Shown: piece by piece, positions 44,342 to 52,891 of the stretch
Position numbering within the stretch: position 1 is the stretch's first letter
How the letters are laid out: every line of letters begins with the position of its first letter
Position numbers and translations under genes: made by a program
NCBI RefSeq assembly: GCF_019890635.1
Contig: NZ_JAIOAB010000018.1
Span: forward strand, 1 to 64,000
DNA from: Streptomyces sennicomposti
GTDB taxonomy: Bacteria > Actinomycetota > Actinomycetes > Streptomycetales > Streptomycetaceae
DNA: 64,000 bases
Reading direction: 5' to 3'
The notes under the pieces: model-generated
Told to the model about the DNA's origin: nothing
The model's database searches: none
What the model saw: only the letters and a program-made list of their open reading frames with translations

Positions 44342-44429
44342 CGCCGTACGCCCTCCACGCCGTACGTCCTTCCCGCCGTACGCCCTACGTCCTTCCCGCC
44401 GTACGTCCTCCGCGCCGTACGCCCTTCAC
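44342..44429. repeat. Five CGCCGTACGYCCTTCC-like repeats
   Basis: CGCCGTACG followed by CCCT or TCCT occurs five times with 15-23-bp spacing in the divergent gap between mshA and the methyltransferase gene, ending 26 bp before the latter's ATG. Non-coding. Confidence 0.75.
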
Positions 44430-44454
44430 CGAGTGCCCCCATACCCTCGTATCC

Positions 44455-45276
44455 ATGACATCCCGCGCAGCGACCCGCGCCACAGGCCCCGTGGGAACGG
44501 TGACGCGCGGGACGACCAACCCCAACCGGCTGCGCCGCATGGACCGCTGGATAGCCGCGGTGCACGGCGCGGAGCTGCGGCGCGCCGCCGATCCCGTGGC
44601 CGTCGACCTCGGCTACGGCGCCGCCCCCTGGACGGCGGTGGAACTGCTGCACCGGCTGCGCACCGCGGCGCCACGCGCGCGCGTGGTGGGCGTCGAGATC
44701 GAGCCGGCCCGGGTCGCCGCCGCCCTGCCCTACGAGCGCGACGGGCTGGTCTTCCGGCACGGCGGCTTCGAGGTGCCCGTCACCCCGCGCCCGCACCTCA
44801 TCCGCGCGGCGAACGTGCTGCGCCAGTACGACGAGGCCGAGGTCGCCGGCGTCTGGGAGCGGCTGTGCGCGCGGCTCGCCCCGGCGGACGGGCTCTCGCG
44901 CGGCGGGCTGCTGGTGGAGGGCACCTGCGACGAGATCGGGCGGCGGCACGTGTGGGTCGCGCTCGGCCCGGAGGGCCCCCGCACGGTCACCTTCGCCACC
45001 CGCCTCGGCTCCCTGCACCGCCCCTCCGACCTCGCCGAACGCCTCCCCAAGGCGCTCATCCACCGCAACGTCCCCGGCGAGCCGGTGCACGCCTTCCTGC
45101 GCGACTTCGACCGCGCCTGGGCCGCCGCCGCGCCCTACGCCTCCTACGGCGCCCGGCAGCGCTGGCTGCGCGCGGTGCGCGATCTGACGACCGACTGGCC
45201 GGTGACGGACGGGCCGGCGCGCTGGCGGCAGGGCGAAGTGACGGTGGCGTGGGGGGCGTTGGCGCCGCGCGGCTGA
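44455..45276 (+). CDS. Class I SAM-dependent methyltransferase-like protein
   Basis: A 273-residue protein from ATG 44455. Motif I is VAVDLGYGAAPWTAVEL, with acidic residue VVGVEIEPARV as motif II; AANVLRQYDEAEVAGVW occurs in the position of motif IV. The substrate is unknown. Members of this streptomycete group sit beside mshA, so a role in thiol or cell-envelope chemistry is possible but unsupported. Confidence 0.82.
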   Translation: MTSRAATRATGPVGTVTRGTTNPNRLRRMDRWIAAVHGAELRRAADPVAVDLGYGAAPWTAVELLHRLRTAAPRARVVGVEIEPARVAAALPYERDGLVFRHGGFEVPVTPRPHLIRAANVLRQYDEAEVAGVWERLCARLAPADGLSRGGLLVEGTCDEIGRRHVWVALGPEGPRTVTFATRLGSLHRPSDLAERLPKALIHRNVPGEPVHAFLRDFDRAWAAAAPYASYGARQRWLRAVRDLTTDWPVTDGPARWRQGEVTVAWGALAPRG

Positions 45277-45528
45277 AGGGGGCGGCGCGGGCGGCGGGAT
45301 GGGCGGGACACGCGTCCGTGGGCCGCGTCTCGCCGTCGCCCTGACCTGCGGGGAACGATCTTTGTGCGTCCTTCGTCACACAGGCGGGAGATCGTCACGA
45401 GTGGGGCGCGGGTGGGGCTTTGGCGGACCCGGATCGTGACGGCCTCTGTCGTTTTGCGCGGCGGCATGGCACGATCCCCCAGACGCGGTTAAGTTACTGA
45501 CGGTAAATCAGCTTTTGGGGGCTGGGGT

Positions 45529-46674
45529 ATGGGACGGGGCAGGCGCACTGTGCTCGCGACAGCCGTGACCGTGGTCTGCGCGGTCACCTTGCTGGGGGCA
45601 TCGGGTACGGCGTTCGCGAGCGTGCAGCCCGACCCGACGCCGGCGTCCACCGCGGCGGCCTCGCCGTCCGGGTCGCCCTCCCCCGCTCCCTCGGTCACGC
45701 TCCCGCCGGACAAGGACCTGGAAGCGGTCCGGACGAAACTGGACAAGCTGTACCACGACGCCGCCGTCGCCACCGACGCCTACAACGCGGCCGAGGAGAA
45801 GACGAAGAAGCAGTCCGCCGAGATCGCCGATCTGAACGAGAAGATCGCCGCCGGGCAGCGCAGGCTCGACGGCCTCAAGGACCGCGCCGGCGCGGCGGCC
45901 CGCGACCAGTACCGCACCGGCGGGCTGCCGCCCCAGGTGCAGTTCATGCTCAGCGGCGACCCGCAGCAGTTCCTCGACAGCGCCGGACTGATGATCCAGG
46001 GGCAGCGGGCCACCAGCGGCCTGATCGACGACATGACCCGCACCCAGCAGGATCTGCGGCAGTACGCCGACGACGCCGCCGAGCGCCTGAAGGACCTGGA
46101 GGCGGGCCGCGAGGCCAAGGCCGCCGCGCAGAAGCGCATCCAGGAGCGGATCAAGGAGGCGGAGAAGCTCCAGGACACGCTGGAGAAGCGGCAGCGGGAG
46201 CGGCTGGCGCAGTTGGAGAAGGAGGCCGCGGCGCAGGCGCAGACGGCCTGGCTGGGCACCGGCGTCCTCAAGGACGTCAGCGGTAAGGCGACCGAGGCGG
46301 GCGCGAAGGCGGTGGGGTTCGCCACCGCGCAGATCGGCAAGCCCTACGAGTGGGGCGCCGAGGGGCCGAAGACGTTCGACTGCTCCGGGCTGACCTCGCA
46401 GGCCTGGGCGGCGGCGGGGCGGCCCATCCCGCGCACCTCGCAGGAGCAGTGGAGGCAACTGCCGCACGTGGCCGTGCAGGACATGCGCCCCGGTGATCTG
46501 ATCATCTACTTCGGCGACGCCAGCCATGTCGCGATGTACGTCGGCGGCGGCAAGATCGTGCACGCCCCGCGCCCCGGCCGCACGGTCACCCTCGCGGGCG
46601 CGGGCGAGATGCCGATCCTGGGCGTGGTACGGCCGGACGCGGGGGCGGATTCCAAGGCGTCCGCCACCCGGTGA
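45529..46674 (+). CDS. Secreted NlpC/P60 peptidoglycan hydrolase
   Basis: A 381-residue protein. Signal peptide about 1-30 (LATAVTVVCAVTLLGASG, cut near TAFA-S), a Pro/Ser linker, a long coiled coil (about 65-245, many KLDKLYHDAAV and KRIQERIKEAEKLQ heptads), then the catalytic domain: YEWGAEGPKTFDCSGLTSQA with nucleophile Cys, RTSQEQW, and DASHVAMYVGGGKIVHAP with the His pair. It cuts peptide crosslinks of peptidoglycan. The coiled coil is typical of regulated RipA/SwlA-like enzymes. No c-di-AMP riboswitch pattern is evident upstream. Confidence 0.92.
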   Translation: MGRGRRTVLATAVTVVCAVTLLGASGTAFASVQPDPTPASTAAASPSGSPSPAPSVTLPPDKDLEAVRTKLDKLYHDAAVATDAYNAAEEKTKKQSAEIADLNEKIAAGQRRLDGLKDRAGAAARDQYRTGGLPPQVQFMLSGDPQQFLDSAGLMIQGQRATSGLIDDMTRTQQDLRQYADDAAERLKDLEAGREAKAAAQKRIQERIKEAEKLQDTLEKRQRERLAQLEKEAAAQAQTAWLGTGVLKDVSGKATEAGAKAVGFATAQIGKPYEWGAEGPKTFDCSGLTSQAWAAAGRPIPRTSQEQWRQLPHVAVQDMRPGDLIIYFGDASHVAMYVGGGKIVHAPRPGRTVTLAGAGEMPILGVVRPDAGADSKASATR

Positions 46675-46924
46675 CCTGGACCATGTGACGCACCGCACCC
46701 CAAGTCCCCGGCAAACCCGGGGCGGGCGTGACCTACGTCATCCCGTGGCGGCGGTCGCGCTGTCCAACTCCGGTAGGGATCGCGGCATATGACAGCGGCC
46801 GTGGCGGGAGCGACGTGCCTCACACCATTCCGCTGCGGCGCCGACTACCGCTATGGTCCCCGTCGGTGGGGCGAGGTCCCTCGTGCCCACCACGCCCTCG
46901 GGGGGAGGGAAGGAACCCAGGACG

Positions 46925-48274
46925 ATGCCCGTGCCCGTACCCCGGCAGCGAGCGATCCCGGCCGCGGAGAGCGGCCAGGCGCAGACCGTGTCCCACGGCG
47001 CCGCCGGCCCCGCCGCGGCACCGGCCCCGCACGGGGAAGCCACGAAGGACACCACGGTAGAGAAGGACAGCCGCACCGGCGGCCACCATGCCCACGGCAG
47101 CGCACCGCTGACCCTGCTGCTGATCGAGGACGATCCCGGCGGCTCGCCGATCGTGCCCGAACTGATCGACTCCTCCGGCAAGCCGATCCGCATCCGCACC
47201 GCCCGCAATCTCACCGAGGCCGGGCGGCTCCTCACCGACGACGTCCACTGCATCCTGCTCGACCTCGCGCTGCCCGCGCCGGGCCGGGCGGGCGGGGCGG
47301 ACGACGAGCTGGCCGTGCTCAAGCAGGTGCTGGAACTCGCGCCGCGGCACGCCGTCCTCGCGCTCACCGCGTCCGGCGACGCCGAGCGGGGCGCCGAGGC
47401 GGTCCGGGTGGGCGCGCAGGACTATCTCCTGCGCGACGAGCTGGACGGGCCGCTGCTGAGCCGGGCCATCCGGTACGCGGTGGAGCGCAAGCGGTCCGAC
47501 ACCGCCGAGCGCAGGCTCGCCGAGGGCAAGCTGCGGGCGCAGGAGAACCGCCGGCTGGAGCGCGGGCTGCTGCCGACGCCGCTGCTGGACGGCGCGGCGC
47601 TGCGCTTCGCCGCCCGCTACCGCCCCGGCCGCTCCCGCGCGCTGCTCGGCGGCGACTTCTACGACGCCGTACGCACCCCCGACGGCACCGTGCACGCCAT
47701 GATCGGCGACGTCTGCGGGCACGGTCCCGACGAGGCGGCGCTCGGCGTGGAGCTGCGGATCGCCTGGCGGGCGCTGACGCTCGCGGGGCTGTGCGGGGAC
47801 GAGCTGCTGAACACGTTGCAGCAGGTGCTGGAGCACGAGCGCGCCGACGACGAGATCTTCGCGACGCTGTGCACGGTGGACATCGCGCCCGACGGGCGGC
47901 GCGCCGGGCTGTGCCTGGCCGGTCACCCCTCCCCGCTGGTCATCACCCCGGGCCGGCCGGCCCGGCTGCTGCCGTACGAGAACAACGGCCCCGCCCTCGG
48001 CCTGCTGCCCGGCGCCCGCTGGCCCCGGACCCAGGTGGAGCTGGGCGCCGAGTGGAGCCTGATGCTCTACACCGACGGCCTGATCGAGGGCCGCAGCGGC
48101 GTGGACGGCGAACGGCTCGGCCAGGACGGCATGCTGGAGATGGTCCGCCGCCAGCTGGACCAGGGCCTGCGCGGCGAGGAACTGCTGCGCGAGGCGGTGA
48201 ACGAGGCCCGCGCGCTCAACGGCGGCGAACTCACCGACGACGTGGCGGTGGTCCTCCTGGACCGGGAGCCGTAG
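46925..48274 (+). CDS. Receiver-domain PP2C/SpoIIE-type phosphatase
   Basis: ATG 46925, with a GGAGGGAAGGA ribosome-site region upstream, gives 449 residues. After a 60-residue variable start comes a receiver-like domain (TLLLIEDDPGGSPIV; phospho-acceptor Asp in CILLDLALP) and a PP2C (SpoIIE) domain: LGGDFYDAVRTPDGTVHAMI, GDVCGHGPDEAALG, and YTDGLIEGRS with metal-binding Asp residues. This is the RsbU-like class that activates anti-anti-sigma factors. The partner is not in the window. Confidence 0.9.
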   Translation: MPVPVPRQRAIPAAESGQAQTVSHGAAGPAAAPAPHGEATKDTTVEKDSRTGGHHAHGSAPLTLLLIEDDPGGSPIVPELIDSSGKPIRIRTARNLTEAGRLLTDDVHCILLDLALPAPGRAGGADDELAVLKQVLELAPRHAVLALTASGDAERGAEAVRVGAQDYLLRDELDGPLLSRAIRYAVERKRSDTAERRLAEGKLRAQENRRLERGLLPTPLLDGAALRFAARYRPGRSRALLGGDFYDAVRTPDGTVHAMIGDVCGHGPDEAALGVELRIAWRALTLAGLCGDELLNTLQQVLEHERADDEIFATLCTVDIAPDGRRAGLCLAGHPSPLVITPGRPARLLPYENNGPALGLLPGARWPRTQVELGAEWSLMLYTDGLIEGRSGVDGERLGQDGMLEMVRRQLDQGLRGEELLREAVNEARALNGGELTDDVAVVLLDREP

Positions 48275-48390
48275 CGCAAGCCGCTCCCGCAGGGTCGCCG
48301 GGGCGGGCCGGCTCGGGTCGCCGTCGCCGCCCGTGCGGGGGTGGCGGCGACCGCCGTCGTACGGCCCGTACGGGCTTCGTACGAGCCGGC

Positions 48391-48747
48391 TCAGCGACCG
48401 CCGTTGTACGGGCCGTACGGGCCGTCGCTGCTGCTTCCGCCTCTGCGGCCCCAGCGGTTGCCGCCGCCGGAGACCTGCTTGAGCGCGGGGCGTACGTCCA
48501 CGATGTAGACGATGCTCGCGACCGCGCCGATGGCCGGCAGGATGCCGATGATCGAGAACAGATAGCTCACGAGCAGCGCCAGCGCCAGGATGACCAGCCA
48601 GAACACCTTGTTCTGCTTGTCGGCCGCGCGGAAGGCGTCCTCGCGCCGGAACGCCGCGTCGAACAGCCCGAACGCGGCCAGGGCCATGAGGACGATCTTG
48701 ATGATCCCCAGGAACCCCGCGAAGCCCAACATCAGCATGCCGTCCAC
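48391..48747 (-). CDS. DUF2516 membrane protein
   Basis: GTG 48747 with GGAGAG 8 nt upstream gives 118 residues. Two or three hydrophobic helices: FLGIIKIVLMALAAFGLFDA, then VFWLVILALALLVSYLFSII. The segment AFRREDAFRAADKQNKVFW between them is the DUF2516 hallmark. The C-terminus is Gly/Arg/Tyr-rich. Function unknown; it is conserved beside the HbhA-like and XRE genes in Streptomyces. Confidence 0.85.
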   Translation of the reverse strand: MDGMLMLGFAGFLGIIKIVLMALAAFGLFDAAFRREDAFRAADKQNKVFWLVILALALLVSYLFSIIGILPAIGAVASIVYIVDVRPALKQVSGGGNRWGRRGGSSSDGPYGPYNGGR

Positions 48748-48926
48748 CGCCCGTTCTCTCCGACTCGTCCCGTCACCGTACCCGTAGAACGGGCCGGGCA
48801 CCCCGAGGGTGCCCGACCCGCACACCTGTCGCCCGTACGGGTGACGCGCCCCCGCCGACCGCCGGGGAGACGCCGCCCCCGACCGCCCGGGACGCACCGT
48901 CCCCGCGGCCGGGCGAGGACCGGCGC

Positions 48927-49649
48927 CTACTTCGCGGGCGGCGTGGTCTTCTTCGCGGCCGGGGCCGCGTTCTTGCGCGGGGTCGGGGCCTTCTTGGCCG
49001 CCGGCGCGGTCGCGGCCTTCTTCGCCGTCGGGGCGGTGGCGGCCTTGACCTCGGTGACCTTGGCCGCGGCGGCCTTGGACTCCTCGGCCTTGACCGGCTG
49101 GACCGGGGCGGCGGCGGCCGCGGGGCGCGGCTTCGGCTCGCGCTCGGGCTCGACCGCGACGGCGAGTTCCTCGACGCCCTCGGCGATGTCCTCGATGCCC
49201 TCGGCGGCCTGGCCGCGCCAGGTCTTCACGGCCTGCTCGCCCTGCTCGGCGAGCTTCTCGTAGGTCTCGCGGGCCTTGACGGCGTACTCGGCGGCGACGC
49301 CGACGCCGCGCAGGGCGAGATCCTGGGCGGTCTCGCCGAGCTTCTTCAGGTCGGCGTCGAAGTTGGTGCCGAACTTCTTCAGATCGGTGTCGAGGGAGTT
49401 CAGGAAGCCGGTGACCCGGGTCTGGACGGTCTCCTGCGTCTCCTTGACGCGCGCGGCGGCCCGCTCCTGGACGGCCTTCGGGTCGGTGTTGCGCACGGCG
49501 TCGATCCGCGCGGGGGCCTCGGCGCGCAGCTGCTCCACCAGGGCGGGCACCTTCTTGGCCTGTCGCAGGGCCAGGTCCGCGGTGCCCGCGGCGAAGTAGA
49601 GCGGCTTGGGGTCGCTGAGGGTCTTGCGCAGGTCGTCGGTGATGGCCAT
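48927..49649 (-). CDS. HbhA-like heparin-binding/coiled-coil protein
   Basis: A 240-residue protein. The N-terminal 150 residues form a long amphipathic helix set (DLALRQAKKVPALVEQLRAE; NSLDTDLKKFGTNFDADLKK), like the mycobacterial heparin-binding adhesin. The C-terminal 90 residues are Ala/Lys/Pro-rich (AAKKAPTPRKNAAPAAKK) and basic, as in HbhA, where Lys-rich repeats bind sulfated glycans. In a soil organism, membrane or DNA association is also possible. Same strand as the XRE and DUF2516 genes. Confidence 0.82.
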   Translation of the reverse strand: MAITDDLRKTLSDPKPLYFAAGTADLALRQAKKVPALVEQLRAEAPARIDAVRNTDPKAVQERAAARVKETQETVQTRVTGFLNSLDTDLKKFGTNFDADLKKLGETAQDLALRGVGVAAEYAVKARETYEKLAEQGEQAVKTWRGQAAEGIEDIAEGVEELAVAVEPEREPKPRPAAAAAPVQPVKAEESKAAAAKVTEVKAATAPTAKKAATAPAAKKAPTPRKNAAPAAKKTTPPAK

Positions 49650-49772
49650 GGTGATGATCCTCCCGGATCGCTTTCGGCTGAGGGTTGTGGTCTGCGTGGT
49701 GCGCTGCGGTGGTCTGCCGTGGTGGTCCGCCCGGCCGCCGCACCGGCCGCCTCGGCGGGGCGGGCCGGCGGA

Positions 49773-50426
49773 TCAGCCGGCGGCCTCCCGCGGCCCGGCG
49801 CCGCCGCCGGATCTACGGTCCCGGCGCCCGGCCCCGGCCCCGGAACGGCCGCCGTCCGGTTCGGGGACGGCGGCGGACCGTATGACGCCGCCGCGACCGT
49901 CGCCGCCGCTCTCGATGGTCACGTCGTCGGTCACGCCGGTCACGCCGGTCACGTCGCCGTCGGTGGCGCCGTCGCCGCCGACGGAGGCATCGCCGGGGAC
50001 GGCGCCGGGAACGCCGGGCGATGCGGCGCCCGTCCCGGCCGCGCCGTCGCCGTCGCCGCGGGCGGCCTTGCCGGCCCCGAACCCGTTCTCCTTGCGGAAG
50101 GACTCGTAGACCTGGAGGAGCACCTGCTTCTGCCCCTCGGTGAGCGTGGGGTCGGCGAGGATGACGGCGCGCGTCTCCACCTCGTCCCGGTCCCGCTCGG
50201 CGTCGAGGATGCCGGCCCGTACGTACAGCGTCTCGGCGGAGATCCGCAGCGCCTTGGCGACCTGCTGGAGCACCTCCGCGCTCGGCTTGCGCAGCCCGCG
50301 CTCGATCTGGCTCAGGTACGGATTGGACACGCCGGCGGCGTCGGCGAGCTGCCGCAGCGACAGTTGCGCGTTGCGCCGCTGCTCGCGCAGGTACTCACCG
50401 AGATTGCCGACGTTGAGCGATGCCAT
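49773..50426 (-). CDS. XRE-family regulator with disordered acidic tail
   Basis: ATG 50426 (MASLNVGNLG) gives 217 residues. XRE HTH at about 10-65: LREQRRNAQLSLRQLADAAG, SNPYLSQIERGLRKPSAEVL. A helical part with ILADPTLTEGQKQVLLQVY follows, then a Gly/Asp/Val tail. Actinobacterial homologues sit upstream of HbhA-like genes and probably regulate them. A TTGCAAGC palindrome lies 31 bp upstream of the start. Confidence 0.87.
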   Translation of the reverse strand: MASLNVGNLGEYLREQRRNAQLSLRQLADAAGVSNPYLSQIERGLRKPSAEVLQQVAKALRISAETLYVRAGILDAERDRDEVETRAVILADPTLTEGQKQVLLQVYESFRKENGFGAGKAARGDGDGAAGTGAASPGVPGAVPGDASVGGDGATDGDVTGVTGVTDDVTIESGGDGRGGVIRSAAVPEPDGGRSGAGAGRRDRRSGGGAGPREAAG

Positions 50427-50456
50427 GCCTCCACCATGCACCCACCCCGCTAACAA

Positions 50457-50477
50457 TTGCAAGCACACCGCTTGCAA
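50457..50477. promoter_or_regulatory. Palindromic operator upstream of the XRE gene
   Basis: TTGCAAGC-ACACC-GCTTGCAA: 8-bp perfect arms, 5-bp spacer. On the minus strand TTGCAA also suits a -35 element with GTTAGC 17 bp downstream. Likely autoregulatory site. Confidence 0.7.
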
Positions 50478-50794
50478 CAGCGCGCGCCCGCACACGGCCG
50501 GCCTGTGACTGAGCACCGGCTCTGTCCGAGCAGCACGGGACTTGTCGTGCTGTGTATCCGAGTTGGCGGGCAGGGCGGCGCTCGTCGGGCTGACCTGGGC
50601 GGTTTCGTCGATCGGTGAGGGCGGGCGCTGAAAGGGTTTGTCATGGGCTCGGAGGTTGGCGATGATCAGCCCATGACGATCAGAAAGGGCCATGCCGTCT
50701 AGGCGCCCCGCCCCGCTCTCCACCCCTCGCGGGCCGCCGGCCGCCGCTCACCGCAACCCGATGGCCGTGACCGCCCACCAAGGAGAGCCCGCCC
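50478..50794. other. Intergenic region upstream of the 50795 gene
   Basis: About 320 bp with no clear gene. CAGCACGGGACTTGTCGTGCTG (about 50538-50559) is a weak inverted repeat, and ATGATCAGCCCATGACGATCAG (about 50661) contains another. Local GC is slightly lower than in core genes; it may be the junction between core and variable DNA. Confidence 0.4.
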
Positions 50795-51661
50795 GTGCAG
50801 AAGACCGCCCTAATCCCTTACGCCCACCTCCCCCGAGCGCACCACGACCGCCACGTCCTGACCAGCACCGTCGACGTCTTCGGCGCCGCACACTGGCTGC
50901 TTGCCGAACGTGCTCCGCAACGCGGCGGCGATGTCGCGCCCTTCGACGCGCTGGTCGTCTCCGTCCATCCGGGCGGCGACGTCGAACTCACCGAGCTGAG
51001 CGCCGTGCGCGCCCGCTGGCCGCACCTGGACCGCCTGCCGGACGGCGGGTTCGTCGTCGCCACGTCCCGCACCCGCCGGTACGAGGACGCGGACCAGGTC
51101 CAGGTCTTCGACGCGCTCGGGCGCGAGACCTCGTCCTTCTCCGTCGGGGACGCCATCGAGCACCTGCTCGTCGACGAGGCCGGCCATATCTGGGTCGGGC
51201 ACTTCGACGAGAACCCGGAGGGAATCCGCCGCTGGAGCTCCACGGGCCGGCTCACCTGGACGTCGGACGACGCCCACATCCCCGGTCTCTACGACTGCTA
51301 CGCCCTGAACGTGTCGGGCACCGCCGCCTGGGCGTGCCCCTACACGGACTTCCCGCTCGTCGAGATACGCCCCGACCGGCCCGACCGGCCCGTGACCGTG
51401 CGGGCGAACCGCGTACGGGGCGCCAAGGCGGTGGCCGTCCACGGCGAGCGAGTCGCCTTCTACGGCGGCTACCGCGAGGAGCGGGACCGGCTCGCCCGCG
51501 GAGAACTCACCGAAACCTCTGTCGAGCCGACGGACGTCGGCCTGCTCACCCTGCCCGACGGCCCCGCTCCCGGCCACCGCCGGGTCGTCAGCCGAGGAAG
51601 CAGGATCTACGTCCAGGCCGAGCCGTTCACCGCGTGGGGCGTGTTCGACCTCAGCAGCTGA
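50795..51661 (+). CDS. Hypothetical protein with beta-propeller-like repeats
   Basis: GTG 50795 with AAGGAG upstream gives 288 residues. Repeated strand patterns (GGFVVATSRTRRYEDADQVQ; HIWVGHFDENPEGIRRWSST; GERVAFYGGYREERD) suggest a six- or seven-bladed beta-propeller. No signal peptide and no catalytic motif. Similar proteins are common in Streptomyces accessory regions; function unknown. It stands alone on the plus strand. Confidence 0.65.
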   Translation: MQKTALIPYAHLPRAHHDRHVLTSTVDVFGAAHWLLAERAPQRGGDVAPFDALVVSVHPGGDVELTELSAVRARWPHLDRLPDGGFVVATSRTRRYEDADQVQVFDALGRETSSFSVGDAIEHLLVDEAGHIWVGHFDENPEGIRRWSSTGRLTWTSDDAHIPGLYDCYALNVSGTAAWACPYTDFPLVEIRPDRPDRPVTVRANRVRGAKAVAVHGERVAFYGGYREERDRLARGELTETSVEPTDVGLLTLPDGPAPGHRRVVSRGSRIYVQAEPFTAWGVFDLSS

Positions 51662-51857
51662 TAGCCGGCAACCGATCGTGTACGGGGGGTGGCGGTCGGC
51701 CGCCGACAGGGCCTTCGGGTCGGCCGCGTCCTGCCGCCCGGCCCGTGTTCGCGGGCAACCCTCGGGGGGCTTTCGCCCTCTTCCTGGGCGACTGTGCGAG
51801 CGATGAGCCGGACCAACTCAGCCGCTTCTCGGTCCCAGGGGAGTCGAAGGGGGAACG

Positions 51858-52745
51858 TTGTTCCGGAACGCAGTGCGGGCTGTGGGCGCCGCCGGTCTCG
51901 TCTCAGCCGCCCTGCTGGGCGGAGCGGCCTCGGGGGCGTCGGCCGCGGAGGCGGGCCCGGTACGGGACGGAGACGCGTCCGCAGCCGTCCGCCTGACCTA
52001 CTTCACGCCCCAGAACAGGATCCTGGAGGCGGGCGACTCGGTCGCGTTCAGCGTCCGGGGAATGCCGCCGGGGTGGGACGAGGTCGAGGTCACTTCCCCG
52101 GCGCTGCGGGAGCCGATCACCCTGGTCCCGGTGGAGAAGGGCTCGGCGCAGGCCGCCCAGGTGGGATCGGACCACCACGTCCGTTCCGGCCTGCGCGCCG
52201 GCACCTACCCGGTCACCGCGACCAGCCACGGTCGTGTCGTCGCCACCGCGCGGATGAAGGTCGCGGCCGAGGGCACCGGTGAGATCCACCGGTTCGTCAT
52301 CGGCCCGGCGGACGCCTTCCCCGGCGGCGACACCCCCGCCTCCCTGCGGCCGGGCAGTGACGTCCGGCTGGTCCTCACCGACCTCAGGGCGGATGACGGG
52401 GAACACTCGCTGACCGTCACCTCGCCCCTCTTCGACGCTCCGGTGACCATCCGGACCCACAGCGCGGACGACCCCGGATGCAAGTGCGACGACGGCGGCA
52501 CGGTCTACGCCGGTCACGCCCGGCTGCGGGCCGACGTGCCCCAGGGCCGTTACACGCTCACCGTGGTCAGCCATCACGGCCGGCAGACCACCCGGCAGCA
52601 CGTCACCATCGTGGGCGATCCCGTCGCCGAAGGTCCCTCCCCGGCGGTCATCGGCGCCGTCGCGGCCGGGGGCGCGGCCCTCGTCATGGGCGGCGGCGCG
52701 TTCGTGCTCCGTCGTCGCGCCCGCAGGTCCGAAGCCACCGCGTAG
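51858..52745 (+). CDS. Secreted, membrane-anchored hypothetical protein
   Basis: TTG 51858 with AAGGGGG upstream gives 295 residues. Sec signal about 1-29 (AAGLVSAALLGGAASGASAA). Two Ig-like or beta-sandwich modules follow (AVRLTYFTPQNRILEAGDSV; GSDVRLVLTDLRADDGEHSL), with a Cys pair in GCKCDDGG. One C-terminal transmembrane helix (AVIGAVAAGGAALVMGGGAF) is followed by basic residues, so it is held at the membrane facing out. No known function. Confidence 0.75.
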   Translation: MFRNAVRAVGAAGLVSAALLGGAASGASAAEAGPVRDGDASAAVRLTYFTPQNRILEAGDSVAFSVRGMPPGWDEVEVTSPALREPITLVPVEKGSAQAAQVGSDHHVRSGLRAGTYPVTATSHGRVVATARMKVAAEGTGEIHRFVIGPADAFPGGDTPASLRPGSDVRLVLTDLRADDGEHSLTVTSPLFDAPVTIRTHSADDPGCKCDDGGTVYAGHARLRADVPQGRYTLTVVSHHGRQTTRQHVTIVGDPVAEGPSPAVIGAVAAGGAALVMGGGAFVLRRRARRSEATA

Positions 52746-52891
52746 TGCGGTCTCCGGCCGCTTCCCGCCGCCGGGACGCCGGTTCCCGCGGTCCTCCGGG
52801 GCGCGCCGGTCCGCTCGGCCTTCCTTCGCCCGCCCCGGTCTTCGCGATCCGGAGCGGGCTGTAGTCGTCCCATGATCCAGAGAGCGTTCTC

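Noticed and set aside
45290..45528. Possible c-di-AMP (ydaO-type) riboswitch before the NlpC/P60 gene
   Set aside because: Such riboswitches control related hydrolases in Streptomyces, but I cannot find the conserved motif blocks in this leader.
46789..49263. An 824-codon plus-strand open frame over the PP2C phosphatase gene and beyond
   Set aside because: Domain motifs are only in the 46925-48274 frame; the longer frame is a shadow.
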